From contig CAUEEP010000903.1 in the NCBI GenBank assembly GCA_958450365.1, forward strand, positions 1-64,000: a stretch of 64,000 nt of DNA, written 5' to 3'. Source of the DNA: Mesorhabditis belari. Lineage: Eukaryota > Nematoda > Chromadorea > Rhabditida > Rhabditidae. Under the pieces are notes generated by a model that saw only the letters and a list, made by a program, of their open reading frames with translations, searched no databases and was not told the origin of the DNA. The position numbers were made by a program, and so were the translations under genes. Shown piece after piece: positions 43,911-54,960 of this stretch (positions within the stretch are counted from its first letter, which is position 1; every line of letters starts with the position of its first letter).

Positions 43911-46900
43911 TCAGTTTTGGGATTGTGAGCCGGATCTTGAGGGGAAGATCCGCGAACGTTTGAGATTTCGAAGAGATTGAATGGGCCTCGAGGAAAGGAT
44001 ACGATTCCGGTAATCCTGAAATGAAGCTGATTTTGAGTGCAGAACTCAAATACAGTCGACGCTCGATAGTAAATCACTTTTGAAAGCTCCCGACAAAACG
44101 CTTAAGAAAATACAAGCGCAAAAGCCCGATAGTAAATCACTTTTGGAGAATCCCTTCAATGGTAAACACGTGTACTTAACGCTTCTTAGTAAATCATTGA
44201 TTTTTAAGCTAAATTTTGCATTTACAGTTGCAAAATTTACATTTTATTTGCGCTCGAACCAAAATATTCAGCCAAACGATTGAAACCGAAAGCGAAAAAG
44301 AGCATTCTTGGTCAAATTCATTCGTTCGAATCCATTTCATTACATATTATTAACAGTTTTTCGTAAGTGAATCCAATTGTAAATCATTAACTTTTGCCAA
44401 AGTTCGCATCTTTTACTATAAAAGCCTACAGCCTACAGCCTACATTTTTACATTGAAGATTAGGCAAAACTCTCGGTAGTAAATCACGCTTGATAGTAAA
44501 TCATTTTTGGCGAATCCCTTTAATGGATTCGACGATTTACTATCGAGCGATTTACTATTGTACTTTTGAGTACAGTGCTACAGCACTACTCTGAAGCAGT
44601 ATTTTCAAAGTCAACCAACCCTGAACCCAACGAAAACCATCGTTGAATCGATGAATGGATACAATGAGACAAAGATCGGTTGATAATAGCCAATTTCTTC
44701 GTAATATGGAAAACCTGAAAGAAGATTTCTTTGGTGATTTCTTGGTTGTTTGATTATTCGTTTGAATAATTAGTTTTCAATGTTTACAACTTGAAGCGTT
44801 TTTTATGAAAACCGAACAGTTTTCTAGTTTCCAGCGAACCTAACGGTCCAGCCGCGACATTCGTGAAACATGGAAGGTATTCAAAGAAGAGAGGCACAAC
44901 CGCCTGAAAGATTTACATAATTCCTTCAATTTTTCTAAATCAGCTAAAAAGCTTATGGTATTCTATCGTTTAAAAGTGGGAAAACGTGTACTTGAATGAG
45001 AAATAATCGCATCAATTGATAATTCATTCGTTTTGTTCGCTCACTGACGGGTGATGCGCGGATGAAAAGGAAACTGAATAGTGATTGACTCGAAGATAAA
45101 GGCTGTGCTTGACGGCGTAAACACACCTTTCTCAAGCTTTCAAATTCAGAATCAAAGCAATAATTGTATCAGGAGTTGTTCTAGAATCATTTCTCGTCAG
45201 AAGTCAGACCAGGCAAGCCAATCCTGGCTTTACTGAAAGTCATAAAAGGATTGAAACCGGGCTTCTGGGATGCAATTGCATCAATGTTCAACTAGAATGT
45301 GTTCTTATTGAGTAAGTAATTACTTAAATAAATTTGCGTCAGTAATTTTTGAGTAACGCCTTGAGTAATTCAAGTAATGCCATTCGAAAAAACTTTAAAA
45401 CCCCCGAAACAGTCATTCTTGTTTCATTTTAAAAAGTAGTCGAGAATAGATTTTTTGAGCTGAAAATTCGTGAGATAGGAATAGTCAATTTTTACTAAAC
45501 TCCACTTTGAAAAAGGAAAAGAAATAAGTAAAGTTGTCGATGTCGTTGTCGTTATCAATGCTGGTGTCGATGCTGATGTCGATGTCGATGCTGATGTCGT
45601 TGTCGAGGCTGATGTCGTTGTCGAGGCTGATGTCGTTGTCGATGTCGATGTCGATGTCGATGGATCGAACCCGGATCGCGTGTACAAGAGACAAGCGCTC
45701 CCACTGAGCCATCAGTGCACAGTCGAAGGCGATCAATTTGCATTTAAGTTGATGGCTACGGTCATTTACGTTACGCGGAACTGCATTACTCGAGAGGAAC
45801 ACACAGATAAAGGTTGAGCGGGTTACGGTAATCGGGGCCTCCTTTAGTCAGGTATCTGACAAGGGAATGGTCCAAAGTTAAGGTGAAAGATTGAATCGGC
45901 ATTGTTCTATATGTAAAATAATCATAAAATTTAGCGATTTAGCATAAAAGGAGCCAATCATTTTATTTTCTAGACATTTTTGCTGAGTTTTTAGCTGATT
46001 TCAGTAATTCAGTGTTCCCTGCGTAAGCTAAAAAAGTTCAACACTTTGATAGCTTTGATTCGATTTGATTTGAGACAAGATTGCTTTGATTCAAATTTTC
46101 TTGATGCTTTGCTTCAAAATATTCAACTTACAATTTAACTTACAGCTTTAATCCGAATAGACAAACGACTGTATAAAAAAGACCAAGCAGGCTGAGACAT
46201 CCAATACTTCCGATCAGATTTTTCCACAGTACTTTTGTTTTTCCATTCTCATCCGTTATCTAAAGGTGGTTTCAGACAGATTTTGGTATCATAAGTGCTT
46301 TCTAGAAGGTTCTTTACGTGTTCTTTCGTTTAACGTTTACCTACCATATAAAGTGGTCCCAAGTATCCGAGATTCTCGATGCTCACATTGTACTTTCTGA
46401 GCAGATTCTCGCGACTCACACGATTTCTTTCCGGTGATGGCTTAAAAAATGAGTTTAGATGACATTTAGATGGCATTTAGATGAAACTTTAATACATCAT
46501 GATGGGTTTTACTTTGTTTTACTGTTAAAACTAACGATTAGCTTACATTCATTGACAATTGACAAAACAGAAGCCAGAGAACTCCCGACAAAAAGTGAGC
46601 AACGACGATGGCGGATAGATAAGACCAACGATCAAATAGATAAGTCAATTTGCTGAAAGATTTCAGTTTTAGAAAGCTTTAGAAATGAAAGAGAAAGCTT
46701 TAGAAAGGGTCGCGTCCGTTTCCTTCCTATTTGCGTTGCTATTTTGCAATTATTCGCGTCGCATTTTTCGCCCTTTTTCTCCCTTCCCGAAATTGTTTTT
46801 TTTTAGTCTGCGGGCTTTTGCCTTCCCTCTTGGGGGACTTTTGTTGTTTCATTTTTGATGCGCATGCAGTTTTTGTAATGGTTATTGTTGCATTTCGGTT

Positions 46901-48986
46901 CTGTACTAATAAACAGTAACATTATAAATTCACTTTGCTTTATGCTACCCTTCAGGTTTTAAACCCTGCTTAGATAACTGGTTTTACTAACATTTGTGTC
47001 ACCATCGACGTAGTATCAATCCGATCCGTACTCTTCTCAAGAGTATTAATCTATTGTTGGATACTACGTGTTCTTGTTACGTTATAAGCGCTTTTGGGGA
47101 AACCCTTTTTAACCTTTTGTGCTATTCGGCCATTCTTAAGCAGAATCATCCTCGTGGATAAGGTTAAAGCGGGTCGCACCCCAAACTAAAGCTTTCAAAA
47201 TGAAAGAGTTCAGTTTTAGAAAGCTTTAGAAATGAAAGAGTTCAGCTTCAGAAATCTTTAGAAATCTTTCTTTGCGTGATACCTTGTGATTTTAACAAAT
47301 CGATAGAGACCGTGAATGGCGAGAAGGGAAATCGACATGATGAATGAGTCAACGTACACCTAAAGGACCAAATTTTCACGCTTTTCAATCTTCTGATTTT
47401 AGAGTTATGAAAAGGTTTATCATTGTGGCCAGATAGGAGGCCCAGAAGCCATATGGTTGCATCTGTTTGCTGAACATAACAAAACCGTCTTTTTCGAGAA
47501 GAAATCCCTGAACGGTTAATCGTTTTTCATAATGGGAAAATTCCACCTTCGTTCTCTCGGTCATTTCTCAGCCGATTGCTCTGAAATTTCGTCTACAGAT
47601 AAAAATTGAGATTTGCCGCTTGTGGACGAAATTTCAGAGCAATCGGCTGAGAAACGGCCGATTCCCCTGAAGTAAGCTTGAAAAAGAATGATAGGTTTCT
47701 TCAGAGTAATACCGGGAATCATTCCCAACAATTTTTTCGAGTCAGGTCAAGTCAGAAGTTGGTCTTGGGCGCCGGCCTTGCCTAGTAGATTGATATAAGA
47801 TCCAAGTGTAAGACAGTGTCTAGATATGGGGAAAATATTGATAGATATTGATATAAGATAGGGAAAATTCCCATCCGACCCAAATCCCACTTTGGTTTTC
47901 TCGACCGTTTCTCAGCCGATTGCTCTGAAATTTCGTCCACAAGCTGAAAATGTCAATATTTATTTGTAGACAAAAATTTCAGAGCAATCGGTCAAGAAAC
48001 GACCGAGAAAACGAAGATGGAATTAGGTTCGGCTTGTTTAATTGTTTAATTTAATTAATCCCATGTTTAATTATAGCTTTTTTGGGTAGACTTGGCCTTC
48101 ATTCCAAATTAAGAATTTCAGCATTCGGGTATCGATGCTTGTCGGTTATACACCAACAACAATTATCTACATTTTCATAAAAAAATTCACATTTAATCCG
48201 AATTAATAGACAAAATACGAAAGAAACCCTGAACCTCAAGCATTTACAATTACAGTTGCAAATGGAAATTTAGGTTAAATGCAAATTTTGTGGAATATAA
48301 TCGACAAGTACCTTTTTGCTTTTTCGTCAGACTTGAGCGACTTTTCGTCTTTTTCCAAACAGCTTTTCTGCTTTCTAAAGAGAACAAAAGCCGACCAAAA
48401 AATCAAATCAGTCAAATGGAATTCTCAGTCTGGATTTGATTTGAAAAAATGCCCTTGGTTCTATGATATCATTGTTCATCATATCACTTACAAGTTGTTT
48501 TCTCAAAAAGTCTCAGAAAATCTTTACTGAAAGTCATAAAAGGATTGAAACCGGATAGAAGCCATTGCTGGGTTTATCTTTCTTCTTTTTTTATGGCCTG
48601 GTTAAGCGTCAAATCAATCAAATTGAATTCTAAGTCTGGATTTGATTCGAAAAATGACCTTGATTCTATCATATCGTTGTTCATGATATCACTTTCAAGT
48701 TGTTTTCTCAAAAAGTCTCATAAAATCTTGACCATATCCGTGACTGCATGCACGAGTCCATAGTAGAGATTATACAGTGTGATAATGCCCAAAATTCGTT
48801 TATATCCATTGTGAGACTTCTAAAACTTTGAAGATTTAGCAACTCTTTCCTTCAGAGATCTCTTATTTAAGCCTTTCTTTTATTTACCGATTTATCGGTG
48901 AGAATAAAATACAGTAGAAAGCCGTTCGCAGTGAAGCCGAGAAAGCAACTCAAATAAACATATCGACTTTGAAGCGAGGAATTCAT
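43911..48986 (-). CDS. Serpentine chemoreceptor 3, paralog of receptor 1, 337-aa model with damaged donor
   Basis: Exons 5' to 3': 48986-48888, 48819-48733, 47507-47421, 47359-47283, 46652-46547, 46440-46345, 46259-46144, 45073-44992, 44903-44840, 44714-44620, 44015-43911 (1014 nt). Each aligns to the matching exon of receptor 1: GFTANGFLLYFIL, NGYKRILGIITLYNLYYG, GFWASYLATM, AIHGLYRFVKIT, YNVSIENLGYLGPLY, SERTKRMNYQLMRLFLIQ, SLYPFIDSTMVFVGF, DYRNRILS. The donor after exon 3 reads ATG|ATAAAC where a G at +1 is expected, and exon 2 is shorter than in receptor 1 (no CLDG… loop). So it is possibly a recent pseudogene. Tandem repeats lie in its introns. Confidence 0.7.
44053..44561. mobile_element. 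CAGTCGACGCTCGATAGTAA-type MITE, second copy (no nested insert)
   Basis: Left end CAGTCGACGCTCGATAGTAA after TA; right end eroded (…GCGATTTACTATTGTAC). Reverse-complement of the first copy's body, minus the 38014-38236 insert. In the last intron of receptor 3. Confidence 0.75.
45537..45661. repeat. (GTCGAT/GTTGTCGAGGCTGAT)n minisatellite
   Basis: About 20 hexamer-based units (TGTCGATG, TGTCGTTG, AGGCTGATGTCG) in tandem, directly following the 3' end of the tRNA-like sequence read on the minus strand. Confidence 0.9.
45655..45725 (-). tRNA. tRNA-like head of a possible SINE with minisatellite tail
   Basis: Minus strand TGGCTCAGTGG (A box, 45701-45711) and GGTTCGATCC (B box, 45662-45671) are perfect consensus, with an anticodon-like loop CTCTTGT. 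The T stem cannot form because the sequence changes into the minisatellite straight after the B box. This head-plus-repeat-tail layout is typical of tRNA-derived SINEs. Confidence 0.55.
46690..47215. repeat. Imperfect inverted-repeat segment in receptor 3 intron 4
   Basis: GAAAGCTTTAGAAAGGGTCGCG at 46690 and GCGGGTCGCACC … AAAGCTTTC at 47170 form partial inverted ends; AAGCTTTAGAAATGAAAGAG units repeat around both. Could be a degraded MITE. Confidence 0.4.
47545..47665. repeat. Hairpin repeat 1 (TTCTCAGCCGATTGCTCTGA family)
   Basis: Arms of ~45 bp: TCGGTCATTTCTCAGCCGAT… and its reverse complement …CGGCTGAGAAACGGCCGA. Loop ~25 bp. Same family as 47893-48020. Confidence 0.8.
47893..48020. repeat. 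Hairpin repeat 2 (same family)
   Basis: TTTCTCGACCGTTTCTCAGC … and …CAAGAAACGACCGAGAAAAC, with the shared CGATTGCTCTGAAATTTCGTC core. 230 bp from hairpin 1, in the same intron of receptor 3. Confidence 0.8.
48385..48765. repeat. Tandem duplication in receptor 3 intron 2/exon 2 region
   Basis: TCTGGATTTGATTYGAAAAA … CAAGTTGTTTTCTCAAAAAG occurs twice, about 200 bp apart; the second copy runs into the end of exon 2. An ACTGAAAGTCATAAAAGGAT unit between them also occurs at 45232. Confidence 0.65.
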
Positions 48987-50083
48987 ATTTTCAAAAAAAA
49001 ATAGCTCAGACGGACTTTTACCCTCGAAAATTGACCGTTTTCGGGTAATTGGAGCTTTTTTTGGGGAAATTTTTCCAAAGTCCTCTAGGGATTTGGTAAA
49101 AAATGCGATTCAAGGGTGACTTTTGGAAAATAAATGAAAAAAAACGTAGTGATGTGTACTCTTGAAATCAAAGATGCTCTGGGATTTATAAAAGGGAATT
49201 TCAAAGGGAATTTCAAAGGAATTTCAAAGATTACCGAGTCGAGTCGCTAAAAATTGAGCTCAATGTCGATTTTTCAGTCGAGAGGTGTCAAAAAAATTTA
49301 AGATTAGCTAGATTGTGGCCAGCCTTTTTCATGGCCTTCTTTAGCCCAACCAAACATTTTTTAAACCAGTAGAATGACAAGAAAGTTCGTAGAAAAAGTC
49401 TCCAAAGCTCATTTCTCAAAAATTTCTCAAAAACTAAGCCATCAGTTCTTTCCAAATTTTTTGAGAAACTTGACTAGATTTCAAAAAAAATTTTTGACAA
49501 AAAAGAGAGATTATAGAGCATATTTATCTTTGGTTTACTTCATGAGAAATCATTTTTTTTTGAAAAGCAAAAAAATGAGCTCAATCTAGGCTGAAAAAGA
49601 ATACTTTTTCATAAATCTCTAAATTTTAAGGGAAAGCTGCACTCATTTTTTACGAGTAATTTCTTGGAGTTCATTGTAAATGATAGAACAAAGTGCTCTT
49701 GAATTGATGGATTTGTTTTGAAGAAATTCCAGTCAAACATCTTCTGCGAACTTTCTTTCCAACCTGGTAGAAATTATTCATCGGCTACAGTTCCTCTGCA
49801 GGAATAGTAAATTCGATCATTTTGAACCCCCAATCGTCTTTTGCCCTTTTAATGGCCTCTTCAAAACAAAACGGAGAAAAGCGCACTGATAAAGATTTTT
49901 TTGCTTTTCGATGAACAGAAAGGGATTGGAAAACGTTTAATCAATCAAAATCTCTAAAAACTTCTTTTTGGGGGTTATGTGAGTGAGACCATTCGAGAAA
50001 AAAGTTCATCGAATAAATAGAGCTTTCGTTTAAGATTTTGTTCATCAAATTTCAGTTCCAGATTAAGATTCAGTTGTTCGGAA
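48987..50083. other. No gene seen except a repeated block
   Basis: No supported exon; 49808-49870 is the first block shared with 19480-19745. Confidence 0.4.
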
Positions 50084-50448
50084 ATGCGGTTTATTTTGCT
50101 CATTTTCATTCTTGCACTTATTTCTGTTGGTTTCGCGGGGTAAGTGGCTTCTAAAAGTAATATATTACGTAAATCTCAGACTGATTGAATTCTTAAGTGA
50201 TTTAAATAAGGAAATTCTTAAGTTCTTAAGCGATTCTTAACTGATTCAACTCTTCAATTCTAGATTTATAATCAATTTTGAAACAATAAATGCTTAATCG
50301 AGAAAGAATTGATTTTAAAGGATACAATTTGGATTCAGACCCGTCCGCCGCAGTCCACTCACCGACGAAGAGAAAGCTGCGAGAAGAATTTCGTTGCAAC
50401 GATTGGCAAATCAGTTGAACGATCGAATTTCTGATCATCCTTGGTGAA
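50084..50448 (+). CDS. Predicted small secreted peptide, 54 aa, two exons
   Basis: Exon 1 (50084-50139) encodes a clear signal peptide, MRFILLIFILALISVGFA, and ends at G|GTAAGT. Exon 2 (50340-50448, acceptor TTCAG) continues in phase to GPVRRSPLTDEEKAARR and ends HPW-stop. The mature part (~35 aa) has two Arg-Arg sites, no cysteines and a charged helix. TTTCAG and ATTCAG sites lie just before the ATG, as for a trans-spliced gene. It could be a neuropeptide-like precursor or a secreted effector; I recognise no family. It sits between two blocks that are adjacent at 19.5-19.7 kb. Confidence 0.6.
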
Positions 50449-50728
50449 ATCTTGAATCTTCAGCAAAGAATTATGATGCCTTCAATTTTTCCGTTATAAA
50501 TTTATTCGAGAATACAAAATACAACAGTTAATTTATAGTGAACGAACCTCACACAAATCAGGGAATTTTTAAAAGTCGGAGATAATTTATCAAGTTTAAG
50601 TAGAAGTTTAAGAAGTTTGCAGATCGGTTTCGGAGATTTTTATATAAAGTAGTTGAAGCTCTAGAATTCCAAGGGTTATTTGATTTGGTAAAAGTTACTC
50701 AATTTGGAATAAACCTTTCAAAAAATGT

Positions 50729-51412
50729 CTAATCATCACTGTCAATCACTGAAAGAATTGATTCAACCGTCAATTGTAGCACAGAATACAATGAATACGA
50801 TTGATCGGAGCCGATATCAAGAGCAAAGTAAAGAAAACGATTCGAATCGAGTTTTTTCTTAAAAATTGGCGTTTGCTTCCAAAAAATGTTCAAAGAACGT
50901 TCAATTTCATTGGTGTCGGTCCAGAATAATTTGGTGTTCCTCTTCGCGATTAGCAACGACAAGATTTCTCCTTCACTTGAATCATTCTCAATCTGTTGAA
51001 GCCCCAGTCGATCCTTGGAAAAGGCTTTTATCTTCTCGATTTTTCTTCAGCCTTAAAACTGCCGAAACGGAGATATTAATTTTCTTACCTGACCGAAGAT
51101 TTTCGGAGAGAAAGTCACTCATAAACTCCAAATTCCAAATCGACCAATAGATCTCGAATTTATTGCTCACTTCTGGAAAAGCTTTTGAAAAGACCCTCTT
51201 CAAAACTACCAGTGAATCGCTACATAAAGCGAAATAGACAACAAAATCGAAGGTCGGCATAAAGCATTTTATGAGTACAATTTAATGGATTATTTGATGG
51301 ATCCGAGAAAAAAGCCATGAATCTAAAACTAGCGTAAGAGATTTTGCGCAGAAAATAGCGACCAATTGTCTCAGAGCACGGGAACTTTTCTCCATAATTG
51401 ATCTCCATCAAA
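50729..51412 (-). CDS. Unrecognised protein gene (partial model)
   Basis: Minus-strand frames join across at least two introns: an N-terminal piece (MEINYGEKFPCSETIGRYFL), a middle exon after TTTATGTAG (VFSKAFPEVSNKFEIY … EFMSDFLSENLRS, donor GTAAGA at about 51088) and a last exon (AKRNTKLFWTDTNEIE … SVIDSDD, stop 50729). Phases between the last two exons are not resolved. The piece SNKFEFMSDFLSEDLRS recurs on the plus strand at about 60585-60660. No domain recognised. Confidence 0.4.
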
Positions 51413-51421
51413 ACTTTGTTT

Positions 51422-51640
51422 TATTTTGAGGCAAATGAATGGGGAATTTCGAATGAAATCCATTTTGATTGTATTCCATATTCCAGATCTGATTCAGGAG
51501 CGACGAAAGAGCAAAATCCTTGCAGCTTCAGGCGGAATTCTGGGTTTTTGGGAAAACTTTTTATAAGAGATTTTGAAGAAACAGTTCAGAAATAAAGAAA
51601 AAGTTAATGTGCAGTTGTGTGTTTTCAGAAGATTAGGCCG
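51422..51640. pseudogene. Signal-peptide exon (-) and coiled-coil exon (+) fragments
   Basis: Same back-to-back pair as at 12190-12371: minus MDFIRNSPFICL, plus ERRKSKILA/SDERAK exon after GATTCAG. Degraded by a frame change (TTTTTATAAGAGATT). Confidence 0.45.
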
Positions 51641-51799
51641 AACATTTTGGCCTGAATGTGACTAATAAGTACAATAATTTGGACTGGCTTGGAACAAACA
51701 CAAGAAAGTACAGATTCCCTTGTCTATTTCAATAGTTAAGTTTAGCAAGAATCGCATTCGAAGCGTTGATGGGGAATGGCCAGTTGCCTACCATGGAAC

Positions 51800-54105
51800 A
51801 ACGGTGCGAAACGCAGCCCGGAAAATTCAGAAATAAAGAAAAAGATAATGTGCAGTTGTGTGTTTTCAGAAGATTGAATAAAATGGGATTTATTGGTATT
51901 TGTCCACAGAAAGGAACACAAAGCATCTATCAGAATTGAGAGCTCCTTTTGCAGATAAAATAACGCTGATGGGTAGGAACAATGACCTGCCATTTCCCAT
52001 CGTGGCTCAGAAGCTGAAATGAGTTAATTTCTGATGAAAATTCTTTGATAAAACACTTTGCGTTATTTCACAAAAAGAAATTTCCTCAAACTGATCGAAA
52101 TATTTTTGGATTAATTATGCATTGCAAATTGGAATAAATATTGATGATTTCACTTTGAAAATCTCACCGTAGAGTGGGTTCTCGAAGCCGGTTCTCCCGG
52201 ATACCAATTCGTGAAATCCACCGAACTTCCATCCGTCCATTCCAAAGCTTTTCCTTGGTTCGGATTTCTCTGAATAAAGAAATTTTTATGTTTAGACATT
52301 GATATTTCGATCCGATTTTCCTTTCTTATTATTGAAATTATCCTAGTTTCTCAATTGAAACCATTATTTCTACCAAAGAAATATCAATCAAACGAATCAT
52401 TTTTACAAGGAGCCTTCCGAGAATGGCTCTTTCAGCCATTCTCGGTTCTTTCAACCATTACTTTCTTTTTTTGTTATTTCTTTCGATAAAGAAAAATTCA
52501 ACCTTCAGTCCTATCCAGAAGCCAGAAGTCGAATGAACAGTTTCCGCTAAAATAATCGATTGTTTTTGGTTTATAAAGCATAAATTTCTGCATAAATTGA
52601 ATCATTTCGATTTCTTACCGAGTTCTTGAACAAAATCGTTCTCTTCCTGACTGTGAATTGTGACTAAATGGCTCTTTCGACTCGCACAATATGCCTCGGC
52701 TTCATCAAATGTAATTTCTTGATCGATAACCTTGAGATGAAGATAATCCTGGTTCACAACATCCACCAAACCTTGTACCAAGAAGCGGTTTTTGCCAAAT
52801 ACGACCATCCATCCCGATACAGATTCAAGAGATTCATCGTTCGATTTCTGAATTTCTTCGAAAAATGTACTTCAGACTTTTTAAACGAATACTAAATCCT
52901 TTTCCTTAAAAAAAACTCACAAATCTGCATGCAACTTCGCAATTTCGATCGTTTTGTTTTCCCTTTCAAATTGTCTAGAGAGGAAATGATTGGATTGAGT
53001 GGAATGGGTGTTTTGGGAGTGTGTTCTCAAGTGTCAGTCGACAAGAGGTACCAAATAAACTCACATTTGAGTTTCGAGGTCAGAGTTCTTGCTCTGCAAC
53101 GCGTTGATTTTCCTTTCGAGCTCTCCAATCTTGGCTTTTCCGTCTCTCACTTCCGTATTTTGAGTTTTTCTGAAAAAAAATGGGAGGAATTGATTGGATT
53201 GAGTGGAATGGGTGTTTTGGGAGTGAAAAAGCTGTTTTCTCAATTCTCAGTCGACAGGAGATAGATTCTAATATTGTTGAACCCACAAATCGGCCTTCAA
53301 TGCGGAGATGGTCCTTGACATTTCGGCGACCTTGGAATCTCTGGAAGTGTCTCATTCTCAGATATTTCATATATATATTTCATCCTCAGGTAATATAGCT
53401 ATTTGAAGGGAAAAGAATACGTGAATTGATCCAATTGATTGCTTTGTTGAATCGACGAAGAAATTTGATGGAAAAGGAGGAGAATCGTGATGAATAGACC
53501 GACGGCCATCACACCCATTCCGCTGAATTGGTTGATTCATTTTGAATTCGGGAAAATGGGAAGAACGAATGAGGCGACCATGCGATAAACAATTGTTTTT
53601 CTGACGGAAAAGAGCTTTTGAGGGCTCTGAAATTGTTTAGAAAAGCGATCGCCTTCCAACCGATGATTGACTCATTAAGTCGTTGAAACAATCGCTTCGA
53701 ATAGAACTTCGAATGAGAAGAACGCAGAGCCTGAAATAAATGTGGGTATTTTCATGTGTGTTCCCCGCCAAACTCCATTCAATATTCTTTAATTCTTTCA
53801 GGGATAATAAAACGGTCAGGGATCGAGAAGCGGCACACAGATTTGTGAGTGATTGGGTTGGTGAATTGAAAACTGCCGGCTATCGTCATATGTGACAGTT
53901 TGAGCACTTTCTTCAAAAGAAACCCATTTTGGTGTCAATGGAAAAGTGGTAGAGAATCAAAAATGAAGCTTATATCCAAATTTTCAGAACGATTCAAAAA
54001 CTGGTTTTCAAGAAATGCCAAATTTACGAATTTTCACAAAACTTGCATTTTAAGCGAAACTACTCAGTGTATCTTTTTGGAAATTTGGCTATAAGCCTAA
54101 TTTTT
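51800..54105 (-). repeat. Left arm of second inverted duplication
   Basis: Matches the reverse complement of 60970-63000 closely through the lectin gene, its introns and the region upstream (CTTCAAAAGAAACCCATTTT … TCTCTACAACTTTTCCATT). More similar to its partner than the arms of the first inverted duplication are, so probably younger. Confidence 0.8.
51930..53518 (-). CDS. C-type lectin-domain protein, third copy
   Basis: Exons recognised: 53518-53421 (MGVMAVGLFITILLLFHQ signal segment), about 53358-53287 (neck, MSRTISALKADL), 53169-53065, 52974-52921, 52847-52772, 52730-52619, 52546-52503, 52269-52168, 52013-51930. All CTLD exons are open with correct sites: GWSYLAKTASWYK, TFDEAEAYC, HSQEENDFV, GFWIGLK, NWYPGEPAS, FICK, stop. 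The GEPAS loop is where EPN/QPD would bind sugar. The joint between the signal exon and the neck exon is unclear (phase does not fit; a small exon may be missing). Otherwise it looks functional. Confidence 0.65.
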
Positions 54106-54699
54106 GATTCTCTACAACTTTTCCATTGGTTTGGAGGGATGGATTTAGCTGACAAAGACTGCCTCTTTTGGTGGGCCGAGGCCAAACGGACTCGAAATGG
54201 AAAAGGCCAAACGGACCAAACTAAAAGTGGACGGCACCCGGAGTGATGACCATGCAATTGCTCGGCGAGGTGAGCAGCGCCTCAAAAATATCCACAATAC
54301 GATATCAAGGGTCATTTACTCCTAATCAGTGCAGTCTTGGGTGATTCGGAGGTTGGCTATTTGATTCAATGATGCGATTCCCTAGCCTAATGAAAGAATA
54401 TGAGCATTAAATTCCCTGACCAAAAGGAATAGGTTCAGTTTTACTCCCAAGTTCCGGTTGTTGATAGTTGAAAAGAATTAAAGGTCGAACCCGGCAATTC
54501 TTGACACAAATCTCGTCGACAGTCTTGTGGATCGTTTGGCAAATAACTCTCGAAACCGCCCCATTCTCACTCGCTTGGTGGATCCTGAAGCTTAGAGTTG
54601 CTGCCCTTACTCGTATCTTTTCGTTATCTAACCCTCACTCACCAGTCCAAAAGTAGTTTTTGACGGTTTTCGAGACTAAAGCGTTTCCCATTTCCTAAT

Positions 54700-54960
54700 C
54701 GCCATCAAATGACTTCTCAGACGAGAGATCATGTCTTTGCCGATAAAGAAAACCGATAGGTCCGACCGTGCACACGCGAACAATCGAGCGAATGTGGAAA
54801 CCGTTTAAAGACATGAACAGACGTCGACATGGCACCCACGGCACCATGGTGGATTCGTATATCGCTGAGGGATTGTCGCATCGCAATTTGCCTGCCGGAG
54901 TGAATGCATTCGAGTCGATCATGGAGGACATCGTCGATTTTTGGCCCGCGGGGGCGGAAA
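54700..54960 (+). pseudogene. Merlin transposase C-terminal fragment
   Basis: VHTRTIERMWKPFKDMNRRR, then HGTHGTMVDSYIAEGLSHRN, is the conserved ending of Merlin (IS1016/ISXO2-type) transposases (HTxxIExxW…GTxxxxxxSYLAExLWR). Upstream motif GPT preceded by a stop. No terminal repeats found. Confidence 0.65.

Noticed and set aside
45424..45802. Ser/Thr-rich and Asp/Ile-rich repetitive ORFs
   Set aside because: Different frames of the GTCGAT minisatellite; open only because the repeat has no stops.
46731..46919. Cys/Phe-rich frame as a membrane peptide
   Set aside because: T-rich intron sequence of receptor 3; no start context or relatives.
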